A stretch of 64,000 nt of DNA from Heterobasidion occidentale (Eukaryota > Basidiomycota > Agaricomycetes > Russulales > Bondarzewiaceae): NCBI GenBank assembly GCA_039111635.1, contig JBCAQO010000005.1, positions 186,001 through 250,000 on the forward strand, read 5' to 3'. The notes under the pieces were generated by a model. That model saw nothing but the letters and a program-made list of their open reading frames with translations, was not told the DNA's origin and made no database searches. Made by a program: the position numbers and the translations under genes. Of the stretch, positions 31,765-44,156 are shown piece after piece; position 1 is the first letter of the stretch, and every line of letters starts with the position of its first letter.

Positions 31765-32375
31765 ATGGCATCTGAACTTCATGTGGGATCAGTCGTACAC
31801 TATCAGCCGATTCGCATTTCTTTTGCGCAATCTACAGGATCACGCAAGCCCGCTCCCAAGAAGCGCCCATGTGTTGTTGTTGAAGCAACGAAGACGGGAA
31901 TCACAATCACGCCCCTCTGTGGGGCGCAGAAAATATCTTCCACAGAATGGGGTAGAAGAGAGGGGGTACGTTGAATGGGGGTGGCTCATTTCGTCACTGC
32001 GACCTGACCTTCCTCTTAGATGGTGCAAGAGTGGTGGCAACCTATTCAGTTTACGAACTCTGAACACCCAGTCCCTTTCGATGGCGTCGCAGTTACTCGA
32101 GATCCTCTCATTGTGACGCACGAGCCTTCCCTTCCAAAGCCGGAATTTTATGGAGGTCCCAAGCCATCGTATATCTGGGTTGGGGACAACGGAGAATAGA
32201 TTCCTCCGGACGAAGCCCGGACATTGGGTAGAATTGATCCATACATCAGCTTGTCGACAGAGGAGATCGACAAGATAAAAGAACAGTGGCAGTATTGTAT
32301 GTGGATCTCTTACTGCGTCTTTTATTCAATGTTTGATTTTGCTGCGTAGGGGATATTCATCAGCCTGTATCGTGA
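31765..32375 (+). pseudogene. Small basic protein, copy 2, with in-frame stop
   Basis: Exon 1 31,765-31,965 (MASELHVGSVVHYQPIRIS; KKRPCVVVEATKTGITITPL), intron 31,966-32,019, exon 2 32,020-32,296 (PSLPKPEFYGGPKPSYIWVG), intron 32,297-32,349, exon 3 32,350-32,375 ending IHQPVS. TAG at 32,197-32,199 stops exon 2 after VGDNGE, giving about 127 aa instead of about 168. The beta-rich start with a GSVV turn and a KRPCVVVE...ITITPL strand pair recalls small SH3-like barrels such as the PemK/MazF fold, but this is only a resemblance by eye. Converges on HAD-CK1 copy B. I do not know its function. Confidence 0.55.
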
Positions 32376-32701
32376 TTGCTGAATACCTTGTATGGCCCAT
32401 TGACAATGCTTCCTCGAGCATTATTTTGACGTATTTTATGTCAAGGGCGTATTTGTGTCACTTTTCTACCGTCCATATGCACGTGTTTGACTCACATTAT
32501 GGTATCCATCACATCATGTAACATTCCTGTGGCGATAGCACCTCCCAGAGGTTGGGGAGTTTTGACGGGAGAGGGGACCGAACCCGTTTCCTTGGCATTA
32601 TCCAAGGTTTATATCCAACACTCTTGCATTCAATTGCCGAGGAGGCGCTGTTGCTACGATTCCCATTTCGTTCTGTCATTTGTACAAATATATACAACAG
32701 T

Positions 32702-35700
32702 TCACCAACTTAGGTCACCCTGCACGAAGCGAACATCCACTTCGTATTCCGCCGGCAGTAGTGTCCCCTTCTCCAAATCCCTCGGATCTTCCCAATCATA
32801 TTTTCCATGCACATCCCACCCTTCAGCATCCCTCTTGTTCTGGAATATCCCTCGCAACAGCGCATAATCAGGCCCCTCTTCAAATGCCAGGCTCCGGCAA
32901 TGGTCGAAGTACGCTGTGAACTCGGGCGGCGACCGGGCAAGAAGATCGCGAAGGGCTTGCCCGCCTTCATCTCCCCGACGTGCAAGTTGGAAGCATAGAT
33001 GCCTTGCCACGGGAGTCGTCCGTGAAACAGATAGAGTAGGCAGTTCCCGAGTGCCTCCATGTCGTCGCGTCGCGAAGGCTCTATGAATTCCGACCCACAT
33101 TGACAAACGAGAAAAACAATCTCGTGCGAGAAAACATACCTCGACCGAAGTGCACATTGTAGCTCACGTAGCGAGAAGCGCCGACCGATATGAGACCGGT
33201 ACGGAATGGAATATGCTCGCCTGTTGCGGGATTGATGAACAGCTTGGCAAGTCCAAAGTCGAACATGTAGAGCAGATTCGAGCGATTGCCGCGGCCCATG
33301 GCAAGGTTCTTAGGCTTCACATCGCGAAGAATGAGCCCTCGAGAATGAACAAATCCGATTCGGTCAATCTGCACAGAAAAAGAAACGAAGAATCAGACTC
33401 AAACTGACAAAGGATAGAGCATAAAGGTTGCTTACTGCTTCCAGAGCTAGCATCGCAACCGTTCTCAGCGACAGCGTTCCTCTGCACACCTGACGAATTT
33501 GTTCTAGCGTCACACCAACTTGGCCAAGGATCAAGAAGTATCCCCCGCCGTACATTTCGAAGTGGTGAAGCGAAGGAATGGCCTGGTACCCACGCAGCTG
33601 ACGATACACTTGCGCCTCGTATCGAAGAAGGCATTGTTCCTCCGCCTTGGACACCCTGTCTCTGATAGACGTGCTCTCGCCGCCGCTTGGAAGAGATTGT
33701 CCCTCGCCCGGCTGGCCCATCTTCGGCATCTCCCGCTTGATAGCAACTTTCTCTCCTGTCAGGACATGAAAAGCAGAGAAGACGGTACCTGCAGAATATA
33801 ATCAGATATTCCGTTCAAATTTGAGAGGAAGAATGTAGGTCACGAACTGAAACTGCCGGAGCCGATGGTACGTGTCACTTGGTAATGGTCACATACACGA
33901 TACGGGGGGAACAAGTGCGACGGTCGGTCAGCCCGAACAGTTGTTGGTTGGCTGAGTTCAGGCCCATCCAGGGCGGGACTCAGTGCCGACAAGTGATGTA
34001 TGATCAAGGTGGGTGTAGCTGTGTCCAAGATAACGTTAGACTCCAGGTCCGACGCAGTTTGGAGGAGAACTGCTGGGAAACCCGCCGTGCAAGTGGGTTC
34101 CACCATGCGAAACAGCCCCGTCGTCACTATCAGTATCTGAGTAGGCTTAATATCGGGATTTATGCATTGAGAGCGCCGGAGGATCTCTGGAAGGATCGCA
34201 GGGTTTTGTGCGTGAGGGGAGGCCCATGCCGAGTGCGGAATATCTATGGTGAGCTCGGAGGGATGTGCGGTTCGAAGTACTGAGAAAATGTGGTCACATC
34301 CAAGGATGGTATCCCCAGAAGGGTACATCCGCGCTTGCGCAACGCATCTAATGCATCGATGGCATCAACTCGCAGACGTGGCGTTAATATGATTTCAATT
34401 GCCCTGTCTAGGGATTCTTTGTCTGGCGAGACTGCAAGACGTTGGCAGGTATCAGTCAATGCGGTGCGGGCGATCGTGGAGTAGGATGCGTCAGGCGTGT
34501 CCCTCAACCGGAGTGCCTCGCACTCGATGTATATCTCTATCAACTGACGTGACGTGCGTCTCTCCCAATCAAGGGGAGCCAAGGAAATCAGAGCGTCGCG
34601 AATACTTCCCTCGCGATCCTATATGAAGACGTGGTGAGCACGAGGCCGAAAAACAACAAGGCTGCACGAGACTGACGAAGATCGTCCCCAATATATCGAA
34701 TACAACGACTTTGACATTAATAGCAGGCGTCGCATACTGTGGATTCGGAAGCTGTTGAACGTCAGGTTCAGGTTCATCATCCCAATCTGATGCTACTCCT
34801 GATTCTTCCTCGTCAAGCGGGTCACCGTTGAAGGGTACATGCATAGAGTGTAGCCTCATAGCTTCTTTTCCTCGAATACCGACCTCGCTATCATTGGTTA
34901 AATGAAGCACAACGTCCCTCCTGCATGTCGCCTGAATAAGTCATGTCCGATGAGTGTTCGACGATCACGTTGCAAGTACGCGTTATCACTTACAGCGCGC
35001 GCTTCTTTGAGCCATGAGAGAGTTGTTGTCGTACCCTCCCAAGAGTAATCAGATGCGAGCCTACAAAAAAAGCGTGAGCCATCTGTGTTTGACATGGAAT
35101 GAGCAATGTGACGTACTGCTCGTACAGCAATCGTTCGTTGTAAATTGAGGGATGAGCTAGCAATAAAGGATCCCGCCAGTCGAGAAGTTCATAAATGCAA
35201 CTTCTGGGTTTTGGCTGGTACTCTGTTCCCGTGGCACCCTCACCGCTGTTGGCATTCCATGCATTTTTGACTGCGTCGTTGCCGCCCGATGACCGAAGTT
35301 TCACCTTTCTTCGAAGATCGTCCTCCAAGATCGATTTGCAGAATATCTTGAAATCTGACTCGTCCAGTTTATGAGGCCCGCTGAAGCGATCGCCCGAGAC
35401 GTCGAAGTCGGAAACAGTATAGTCTGCAAAGAGCTTGGGGAATGTGTAGAGGTAGAATGGGCGTTCACTGGAGCTAAGAGGAGGAGTTACGGTCAACACT
35501 CTGTCCGGTGTCTCTGCTGCAGACACTAGAGTAAAAAAGCAATCTTTGGAAGCTCCAACCGGCTTCTCAGGGGAGACGATGAATAACAAGGACAAGTGGG
35601 CGTGTTCGGGTCGGTCGCTATACCCCATGTCCTTAGCATAAATGCGGAGCGCGAGGAAAGGGCGGGTTGGGATATCTGCTGCTTTTTCAATGCCATAGGG

Positions 35701-35760
35701 CGATGTCCACTGAGCAGATGGCTGAGGAAGAAATCTAGCGACGACAAATGAGTGAGCCAT
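32702..35760 (-). pseudogene. HAD-like/CK1-type kinase fusion, copy B, with frameshifts
   Basis: Same architecture as copy A, from MAHSFVVARFLPQPSAQW (ATG 35,760) to GDLSW and stop at 32,702. The N-terminal exon is fully open here (to about 35,115). The HAD motif is VVVFDILGTIF with the nucleophile Asp kept. Splicing AGTTTC-A to the next exon gives a complete glycine loop, IGSGSFSTVFSAFHV, then VAIKRE, LRDVKPKN and DFGLAK, so the kinase should be catalytically competent if made. Two 1-nt losses relative to copy E break the frame: near 34,260 (HAD part) and near 32,948 (kinase C-lobe). Copy B is roughly 85 percent identical to copy A by eye, so this tandem duplication is older than the segmental one. 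Confidence 0.7.
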
Positions 35761-37237
35761 GTGGAGAATACAGATGAAGGCTCGTTTGACTGATCAATAT
35801 CGCTCAGTGGAGCTATGTGGACAACATCAACTGGTTTGCGTGGAGGAGGCTCAGCTTGGTCTTCCGGCCGTGGCTGACCTCACACGAAAGACAGTCGTTC
35901 TGCGTGGTACAGCGTCCAAATTTGATGGCTTTGGCGGGAGGTGCCGCGCAATGCGGCCCCCTGAGACCCCTGGCACGGAAGTTGGCCCCCGGATATCTCC
36001 CAACCTCTTCGAGAACGCCTGTCTCGAGCGACGACGGAGTCCGTAGACTGTCCGTAGTCATTCGTGTCCAAGCTTCGAGACTACGGACTATCTGGTTCCA
36101 CACATCGTCATACATCCAAATACAAGTGGTATGCTTCAGCCGCCTTCTCATTTTTTCTGTTTTCTTCAAACCTCGACTCACCTTTTCCGGATGTTGCGCG
36201 CCAACTTCAATTCCCTGCATCATCGCTTTACGTGCATAGCCGCACCGTCGAAGACGTTTTGAGAGAGGGAATCACAGCTTTTTTCCACTGCGACTTCTTT
36301 TACCGGCAGGAGGAGCTGGAGGATCTCCTTGCTGCATCTCTCACTTGCTAGCGCGCGTTTGTGCTGCGGGATCAGCCACGATCCACTGTTCCGTTCATCG
36401 ACCCCTCGTCCGTCCGTCATGAGATGTAAATCCATGTTTCGTCCCTCAACCTACCGTTCTTCGCCGCGACGTGTCGTCCCTGAAATCCATGATCAGGCGA
36501 ATCAGACGGACCATCTATCCATAGATGACAGTTGGGGCTACGAGGGCCTGCACCCCATGATGGAGCTCAAATAGTCGTCCTCAATACCTCTTGCCGATCA
36601 TCCAGATGGACATTCTTTTTCAAGGTGATCGTATACTTGAATGGTTGATTGGATGGGAACTGACAATCTATCTTCGTGTCGCACCGTTCATCCCGCATCA
36701 TTTGAAGGGCCGACAGCCTTTATCAGATCTCAACGGCGAGCGATCAGGATGGGCAGTCCAGCAATCCGTTGCCGCAATTTCCGCTTACTCCCAGGTCGAA
36801 CCCTTGGTGCTTGAGCACATTGGACGCATGCAACAAGGACTATTTCTTGACATACCGTCTGTAGGTTTTTTGGCTCAGGCTTCAATAACGAGCTTCGTAT
36901 CATGCGACGATACGAATGCGACGATACGATGGCGACGAGTTGCGATGTTACCTCTATGATAGCAATCAGATCCCTTCTACATGCTCATGCTTGCATCAGA
37001 CATGCGTGCGAATTGTAGGTCTCCAGTTGGATTAATATATCCTTCCCGCCGATCAGTCGTGGACTTTCCACCTAGTATTAATTTGATCCCTCTTAGGTAT
37101 CCAAGTTTCTTCAACCTTGCTCTGACTCGCCTCGGTATTTGGCAGCCCCTTCGAAGATCTCCTGTCAGCTGTTCCGTATGTCGTATAAGTAATGCCTGCC
37201 ATGCTTGAGCTTCGTTACTAGTCATTTCTCGCCCCCC
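35761..37237. other. Intergenic region upstream of the DUF6534 genes
   Basis: Several frames without known motifs: 35,817-36,239 (+), 36,591-36,959 (+, 122 codons, MPIIQMDILFQGDRILEW), 36,977-37,225 (-, 82 codons, basic). All recur unchanged at 59,476-60,932. One of them may be a gene, but I cannot choose. No tRNA or repeat array seen. Confidence 0.35.
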
Positions 37238-38811
37238 ATGTCTTCAGAGATCGGTCTGACCGTTGGAGCAATGGAACTCGGACTCTTGATTGCCTCGGTT
37301 CTCTATGGTGTTACGACGGTGCAAGTATATATATACCACAAAAGCTCCGCGCATGATCCGCTCTTCGTCCATTCTTTGGTACGTTAGCAGAGATCTTAGC
37401 CATCCACCTCAGACATGTCCTTACAATTGAGCAGATCGCAGTACTCTGGTTCGTTGACTGGAACTATCCCGCATACGATCATGCCCATCTGACCAAGCTT
37501 AAATGACGTTGGAGACGGTGCATACGGCGTTTTCTTGGATTTTCTTGTATCGCATCACCGTCACCTATTACGGAGATCCGCTCATCCTCCAATATACCCA
37601 CTGGAGCATCGATATTTCGGCCATCTTCGACGGGCTCATCGGCACCATCGTACAGGTTCGTTCCAGACTGATCAATCACCTCATGATCGTTGAGTTGTCC
37701 CCTCTCTCGCTGCAGTCGTATAGCGCCTACAGAATCTATATCATTTCTGGAAATTTGGTGATACCGATGGTGTCTTGGATCGGGTCTGCATTGCGCTTGG
37801 CAGGTTCCATTGCAACATTCACACTCGGAACGCTGGTCGCGACCTTTCAAGAATTTGGGGATCGCTATCAGGGAGTCGCAATCACAACGCACATCCTTGC
37901 CGTTTGTGTAGATACGCTGAATGCAGCAGCTATGTCATATCTGTTGTGGAGGGAGAAGACGACGATCAAGCGGTCAGGGTTCACAAATAACCGGAATAAT
38001 ATGCTCCATGCTGATTGATCTTCAGCACAAATATGCTGATCGACAAATTGATATTGTGGACGATGGGCAGGTCTTTTTCACGCATTGCCTTATTCTCAAG
38101 TTAACGTTGTCGTGTTGTCACCATATCAGAGACCGGTACTGTTACTAGGCGTGTGTGTCTTGATTCCCACAAGAATTTGTTGCATTGTGACTGATTCTTC
38201 AACGCTGCCAGTATCACTGCGATTATCATGCTAGTCCTGGTAGGTTTGGCACTAGGCATATTCTGTTTACCCCCTTTTACTAAACTATTACTTAGTTTCA
38301 GATCGATAAACATAAGTGTCCGTCATGGCTAAAAATGGCTTGGTCGCATGACTGACCGAATATCGTGCCATTAGATGTGTACCTATGGGCTACCATTTCC
38401 GTGTCCTACGCGAAAGGTAGATGCTTGTCTTTCAATCATGGAGACAGTGCTTGCTCATCACCTGTACCCACACAAAAGTCTACTCCAACTCGCTACTCGC
38501 CTCGTATGTCCATCGTTGCGCGCTAAACGAATCATCCACTACGTGATCTGACGACGCCATACAGATTCAACGGTAGAACTTCGCTCCACAAAAAACTTCA
38601 CTCGTGCTCTCAAAACCACAACATCGCGCTCAGGAATATTAATGTGCGGGCTGGCAAGCAAGTAAGCAGATGTGAATTGACTCACGACATTTCTTCCACA
38701 CTACCTGCCGTTTCCATACAGAACAGTCAAGATAACGAAACGAGCGTATTAACAGACAGAGCGACCTCTGTTTACCTTACATCCGTCGTCGAATCAAACA
38801 CGGACCCTTGA
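37238..38811 (+). CDS. DUF6534-type multi-pass membrane protein, gene 1
   Basis: Basidiomycete membrane protein family of unknown function, about 300-350 aa with about seven hydrophobic segments. Exon 1 (37,238 to about 37,380) has GLTVGAMELGLLIASVLYGV and VQVYIYHKS. Later exons carry TLETVHTAFSWIFLYRITV, WSIDISAIFDGLIGTIVQ, SYSAYRIYIISGNLVIPMV, ILAVCVDTLNAAAMSYLLWR, the DUF6534 block (TNMLIDKLILWTM; ITAIIMLVL; VYSNSLLASFNGRTSLHKK), and a hydrophilic tail ending VVESNTDP at 38,811. Oddity: the intron before TLETVHT lacks a good AG acceptor here (AAATGACG, against CACAGGACG in gene 2), and one later donor is GC (GCAGGT). Splicing may therefore be impaired or use another site. Confidence 0.7.
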
Positions 38812-39342
38812 TGATAACTGGGACAGGGTTCACGTTTTTCTGATCTGTCCGATGTCTTAAGTCCTCCTATAGAACTTTTTTCCTTCTCATTTGATCTGGT
38901 TCGGCCTAATATCTCATCGACATCAGGCACCCGCTCTTCCATTCAGGTTATTTTTAACTTCAATGGCATCGCAGAGCAATAGCACCCGTTCCCGCAGTGT
39001 ATGCGCAGAAACTAAACATGTGCGACGGCCCGACAATTTGGTGGTTCCGGCTTCCAGTATCCGCCTCTACTGGATAGCGGTGCGGGTGGTGAAGTTTTAG
39101 TGGCAATGAACCGATGCGCGGAAGGGCCGAGATGTGTGCGAGATGCCTTCTGCAGTCCAACCCCACCCGGTGTTATGTTGTTCCCTTATCAGATCCAGAA
39201 TAGACAGAATGGTCGCACCGCCCTTCGGAAATGCGGTACGTGCTTCTTCAATCTCTTCTGTGCGATGCTCACTTGCAGTATATAAGCGTAGTTTCTGGTC
39301 CTTCATGTCTGTGAGTTCTCGCCAGTCATCCCCTTGCCTATC
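38812..39342 (+). other. Promoter region of DUF6534 gene 2
   Basis: No gene supported. A frame at 38,891-39,100 (+) recurs at 62,552 only because of the segmental duplication. A GCAGTATATAAGCG TATA box lies at about 39,276-39,289, some 55 nt upstream of the ATG at 39,343. Confidence 0.45.
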
Positions 39343-40779
39343 ATGTCTTCGGAGATCGGATTAACCATCGGGGCAATCGAGCTTGGGATCTTGATCTCCG
39401 CAATTCTCTATGGCGTGACAACTGTTCAAGTCTACATATACCACAAAAGCTTCACTCGTGATTCGCTTTTGATTCGTGCCACGGTACGTTATCGGTGATT
39501 ACCTCCCTCTCATGCTTATAATACATACTAAGAATCCTTAGATTGCAACCATCTGGTTTGTGGATAGCCCATTTTATCTGGTTTCACCTCGAGAGCTCTG
39601 GCATGGTTCACAGGACGCTAGAGACGGTGCATACGTGTTTCTCCTCTATGTTTCTGTATCGGATCACAGTTACATACTATGGAGATCCAATCGCATTGCA
39701 ATTCACGCACTGGACTATCAACAGTTCAGCCATTTTCGTCGGACTCATCGGGACAACCGTGCAGGTTTGTGCTCATCAAAACATCGACCGATACGTCTGG
39801 AGGACTGATCCTTTTCTTGCTCTTAGGCTTGGAGCGCATACAGGATATACCAGCTATCTGGTGGCCTGCTGATCCCGATCGTATCGTGTACGGGAGCTGC
39901 GATGCGTCTGACAGGCTCTCTCTCGATATTTGCGCTCACCACACCCGTCGTCGGTTTTAATGAGTACGAAGAAAAGTTTGACTGGATTGCTATTGCGACA
40001 CTGGTGCTATCGGTGTGTGTCGACGCCTTAAACGCGGGGACGATGTCGTATTTGTTGTGGAGGGAGAAGGACGGTGGGTTGAAGCGGTAAGTGTTTTCGA
40101 TCTGTTAATCCTTCTGTCCGCTGAATGAGAAGAAGCACAAATCTTTTGATCGATAAGTTGATCTTGTGGACGATGGGTAAGCCACAACATAATCGTCTCG
40201 AGGTACCTTCGCATTTAACGTGGCTGTTTCAGAGACCGGTACTATTACTAGGTGAGTTTTCTGGCTCATGTAACTCTGGACATACGATCAATGCTTATCA
40301 CGTATCTAGCCTCATCGCAATCCTCATGCTGATATTTGTAAGTCATGCGACTCGACTGTATTCGGCCTTTCGTTCTCACAAGATCTGCCCCAGTTCCAAA
40401 TCGATTCGCATAAATGTAAGTGTCGAATGATTCCCGTTTATCACGAAGGCTGACTGGGATGTTTTGTTGGCAGATGTATACTGGTGGGCCTCGGTCTCTC
40501 TATTCTATGCAAAAGGTGTGTGCCTGTTATCATGAACATCGATGGTGTCTCATTCCACATATGACACACGACAGTCTATTCCAATTCGCTCTTAGCTTCG
40601 TATGTTATTTCGCGAGCTCGATAGTTGACCATGGCTGTATCTTCCTGACGTTGTCGAATGGATTCAACGCTAGGACCACATTGCGAACCAAGTTTATGGC
40701 GCCCTCCACCAAAATGCTGACCACCATCGAAATGGCGGTGGGCACGGATGTAAATAAATGGTCGCTTGTCTCTGTTTAA
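39343..40779 (+). CDS. DUF6534-type multi-pass membrane protein, gene 2
   Basis: Paralogue of gene 1. Exon 1 has GLTIGAIELGILISAILYGV and VQVYIYHKSFTRD. An intron (GTTTGT...TTCACAG) joins IATIW to TLETVHTCFSSMFLYRITV in frame. Then GLIGTTVQ, AWSAYRIYQLSGGLLIPIV, MRLTGSLSIFALTTPVVGF, SVCVDALNAGTMSYLLWREK, TNLLIDKLILWTM, ETGTITS, LIAILMLIF, QIDSHKY, VYWWASVSLFYAK and VYSNSLLAS follow, all with standard borders. In the intron after LLAS the acceptor used in gene 1 (ACAGATTCAACG) reads ATGGATTCAACG here, so a downstream CTAG may be used instead, changing the start of the tail. The end at 40,779 is approximate. The TATA box upstream supports expression. Confidence 0.7.
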
Positions 40780-41069
40780 TGTTTCTCATCGTTCGCGTGC
40801 GTGTCCATCCAGGATTCTGAGATGAGCGTGAGGACCTCTACGACGAAGCAGGTGCGTCTCAGATGTGCGGGTGGCATGTGTGCTGTCGAAACCAACAACT
40901 CTTGCAGGACTAGTAACATCCTGAAACTAGATGTATTGCATGACATCAGGTAGCCTTGGTCCCGTTTCCTTATTAAATTATTGCATTGTATCAGAGAGCG
41001 ACAGACACCTCGCGTGAATATTATCCTCGCGTGGTTTTGGAGCGACAATCCGGCGTTCCATGCCGCACG
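40780..41069. other. Intergenic spacer
   Basis: Lies between the convergent DUF6534 gene 2 and HAD-CK1 copy C. Short frames only. Confidence 0.4.
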
Positions 41070-44000
41070 TCACCAGCCCAAGTCATTCTTCGCAAACCGA
41101 GGATCCAGCTTATACTCAGCCGGAAGCAGTGTCCCCTTCTCCAGACTCTCCGGGTCCTCCCAATCGTACTTTGGGTTTGCATCCCAGCCCTCTGCCTTCA
41201 TCATTTCTTCGAATATCTGCCGCAGCAAGGCGTAGTCCAGCTCCTCTTCGAACGCGAGGCCGCGGCAGTGGTCGAAGAAAGCCGTGAACTCGGGCGGGGA
41301 CTGGGCGAGGAGATCGCGGAACGGTTTGCCTGCCTTCATTTCGCCGATGCGGAGAGATTTGGCGGCGACGGTGGGGCCGTAGATGCCTTGCCAGGGAAGC
41401 CGGCCATGCAGGAGATAGAGCAGGCTGTTTCCCAGCGCTTCCATGTCGTCGCGGCGCGCGGGTTCTGTGAGTGTGCCATCCATGCATCAGTCAATCTTCG
41501 CTGCGAGGAAGGCGACTCTCCCAGGGGTCACCTCGCCCAAAATGCACGTTGTGGCTAGCAAAGCGTGCCGTTCCTAGTCCAACGAGACCATCTCGGTAGG
41601 GCATGTGCTCTCCTGTGACGGGATCGATGTACTGCTTCGCAAGCCCAAAGTCGAACATGTACAGGAAGCTCGAGTGGGCGCCCCGACCTGTGGAAATATT
41701 ACTGGGCTTTACATCGCGCCAGATGATTCCTCGAGAATGGAGAAATTCGAGCCTATTCAACTAAGAAAATAAAACATGATCATCCCAAACTTATAGCTGG
41801 TTCGAATGCACTTGCCATTTCCAGAACTATCAACGTCACCGTCTTCATAGATAACTTGCCGCGACACAGTCGGCGAAGCTGTTCGAGAGTCACGCCGGTC
41901 CTGTCGAGGATTAAGAAGTAGCCTCCACCGTACATGCCGAACCACCGGACAGAAGGGATGCCCTGATATCCTCGGAGCTGGCGATACACTTGTGCTTCAT
42001 ACGGGAGCACGCATATGTCCTGGGCTCTAGGTGCCTTGGGCTTGAAGACGAAGCGTTCGCCGTCCGGTAGTATAACTTCTTGGTCGGGCTGGTACCGAGA
42101 ATGCATCTCGCGCTTGATGGCGACGCCTTCTCCTGTGAGGACGTGCGTGGCAGACACGACGTTGCCTTCAAACAAGCATTAGATATGTAAATTTTCAAGA
42201 GCTTTCCATAAATTTTTACCGAAGCTGCCAACTCCCAGCAAAGCTGTCACTTGGTAATGATCGGACACTCTATACGGGTAAAAGGTACCGATAGGACATT
42301 CGGGTGGTACGGCGGAAGGTTGCTTCAACTCGACCCCGTCGAGCTAGTCCTCTAATTCCGATAAACTCTTTATCGTGACCGTTGGCGTAGCTGTGGCCAA
42401 ACCGACTTTCGACTCTACGCTGCCCACGCGCTGGACCAAAACAGTGGGGTACTTTGCTGTGCACGCTGGTTCGACAATACGATAGGGTGCGGTCGTCACT
42501 ACAAGAATCTCGGAAGGCTGGATTCCAGAGTAGATCGATTGTGCACGCTCGAGGAGCGCGGGGAAGAGGTTGGAGTTTTGTTCATGGGGGGATTGCCAGG
42601 CAGAGGGAGGTATGTCGGTGCTGAGTTCAGGGGGAACGAAGGGCTGGATGTGTTGTGCGAACGTCGAAGGATCCAGCGAGGGGATGCCGAGGAGGGTATA
42701 TCCGCGTCTGTGCAAGCTGTGAACTGCCTGGGCGGCATCCGCGCATATTTTTGGGTGGAGTAGGATTTCTAGAGCGGCGGACAGGGATGCCTCTTCAGGT
42801 GAGGTACCGAGATGCTTACACACATCGAACAACGAAGAGCGCGCTTAATCGATGGGTCTCGCATTCGATGTAGATGTCCAGTAGCCGACGCGACGTCCTC
42901 GCCTCCCAATCAGCTGGCGCCAATGCTGTCACCGCATTGCGAATAGCATCTTCGCGGTCCTGCAAGATCCGACACCTGCGCGTCAGACAGCGCCGCCAAA
43001 TCGCTTCAAATTAGGTTCGGGGCATAGAACTTACGAATATGGTTCCCAACAACTCGAATGCGATGACCTTGACTTCTGTTGCAGGGACGGCAAATTGCCG
43101 CTCGTAGAGAACGTGAAAATCAGGCTGCAGTTCGTCGTCGTCATCCCATTCTGTATCCGAGCCGTCTGAGCTGTCTGAGTGGTCTGAGTGGTCTGAGCTG
43201 TTGTTCGTCAGCGGCTGACCGTCGTATGAAACTGGCATGTGATGGAGCTTGAGCGCCTCTTTGCCGCAAGCATCGATAGGGGTGTCTTCGATCAAAAGGG
43301 GTATTTGTCTGGTTTGTTTTGTCTGGAGTTTTCGTTAGTTTGTTGCCTGAGAACGACCATATCATTATGGGTATGCTGTCACTTACGGAACGCAGCCCCT
43401 TGAGCCAAGAAATAGACCTCGTTACGCCATTCCATGAGTAGTCAGATGCAAACCTGTATATTATATATCAGATGGGTAGGATTGAAGGTGAAAAAAATCT
43501 TACTGTTTGTAGACCAAGAGTTCGTCATAAATACAAGAATGGAAGGGCAGCGCAGTAGTATTCGCCCAATCTGCGAGCTCGTAGACGCAGCTCATAGGTT
43601 GGGAAAGATGTTCTGTTCCAACAAAAGTCATAGCGCTCCACGTCTCCCAGTGATCTTCAACTACATCGTCGCCGCCTGAGGAACGAGACTCGAGGAGCTC
43701 GGCTCGACGACGGTGGTCCTCCATGACCGCTTCACTGAACGCGCGAAAGCTTGGCTCGTCAATTTTATACGGCCCACTGTATTGATCGCCAGCGACATTG
43801 ATCTCGGCTGTGTACCGAGCATGGAGCTTTGGGAACGTGTAGACATACAACGGACAGTCATCCAGAGTAGGTAGAGGAGGATCAACGATCAAGGCCCTAT
43901 GTTCATCTGCTCATATAGGATTCAAGGCGAAGTAGCAGTCTTTAGTGGCCCCTGTAGGCTTACTTGAGGATACGATGAATAGAATCGAGTATAGTGTAGG

Positions 44001-44156
44001 TTGAGACGGATCGCCCAGGTGCACATCAGTTGCATGGAGGCGGAGGGCTAAGAATGGCGCCGTTGGGATATCAGGGGCTTTCTGGCACCCATAGTAGGAG
44101 GTCCAATTCGACGACTTGGTGGGGAGGAGTTTGGCAATGACGAAAGAGTGAGCCAT
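41070..44156 (-). pseudogene. HAD-like/CK1-type kinase fusion, copy C, diverged and decayed
   Basis: Third paralogue, clearly more divergent. It starts MAHSFVIAKLLPTKSSNW at 44,156, but an in-frame TGA follows FALNPI at about 43,911. The frame then continues with the family block LYVYTFPKLHARYTAEINV. The HAD motif is VIAFELLGTIF, so the nucleophile Asp is Glu. In the HAD exon about ten residues are missing and the frame shifts near 42,840 (CETHRLSALF, then LFDVCKHLGTSPEE in another frame). The kinase part looks intact: VAIKREM, YEAQVYRQL, WRDVKPSN, MFDFGLAKQY, RRDDMEALGNSLLYLLHGRL, stop at 41,070. It may survive only as a kinase, or be dead. No small partner gene is found on its 3' side. Confidence 0.7.

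Noticed and set aside
35813..36239. Overlapping 136- and 140-codon frames on opposite strands
   Set aside because: They are shadows of each other, and their preservation in the second copy is explained by recent duplication; neither shows a motif.
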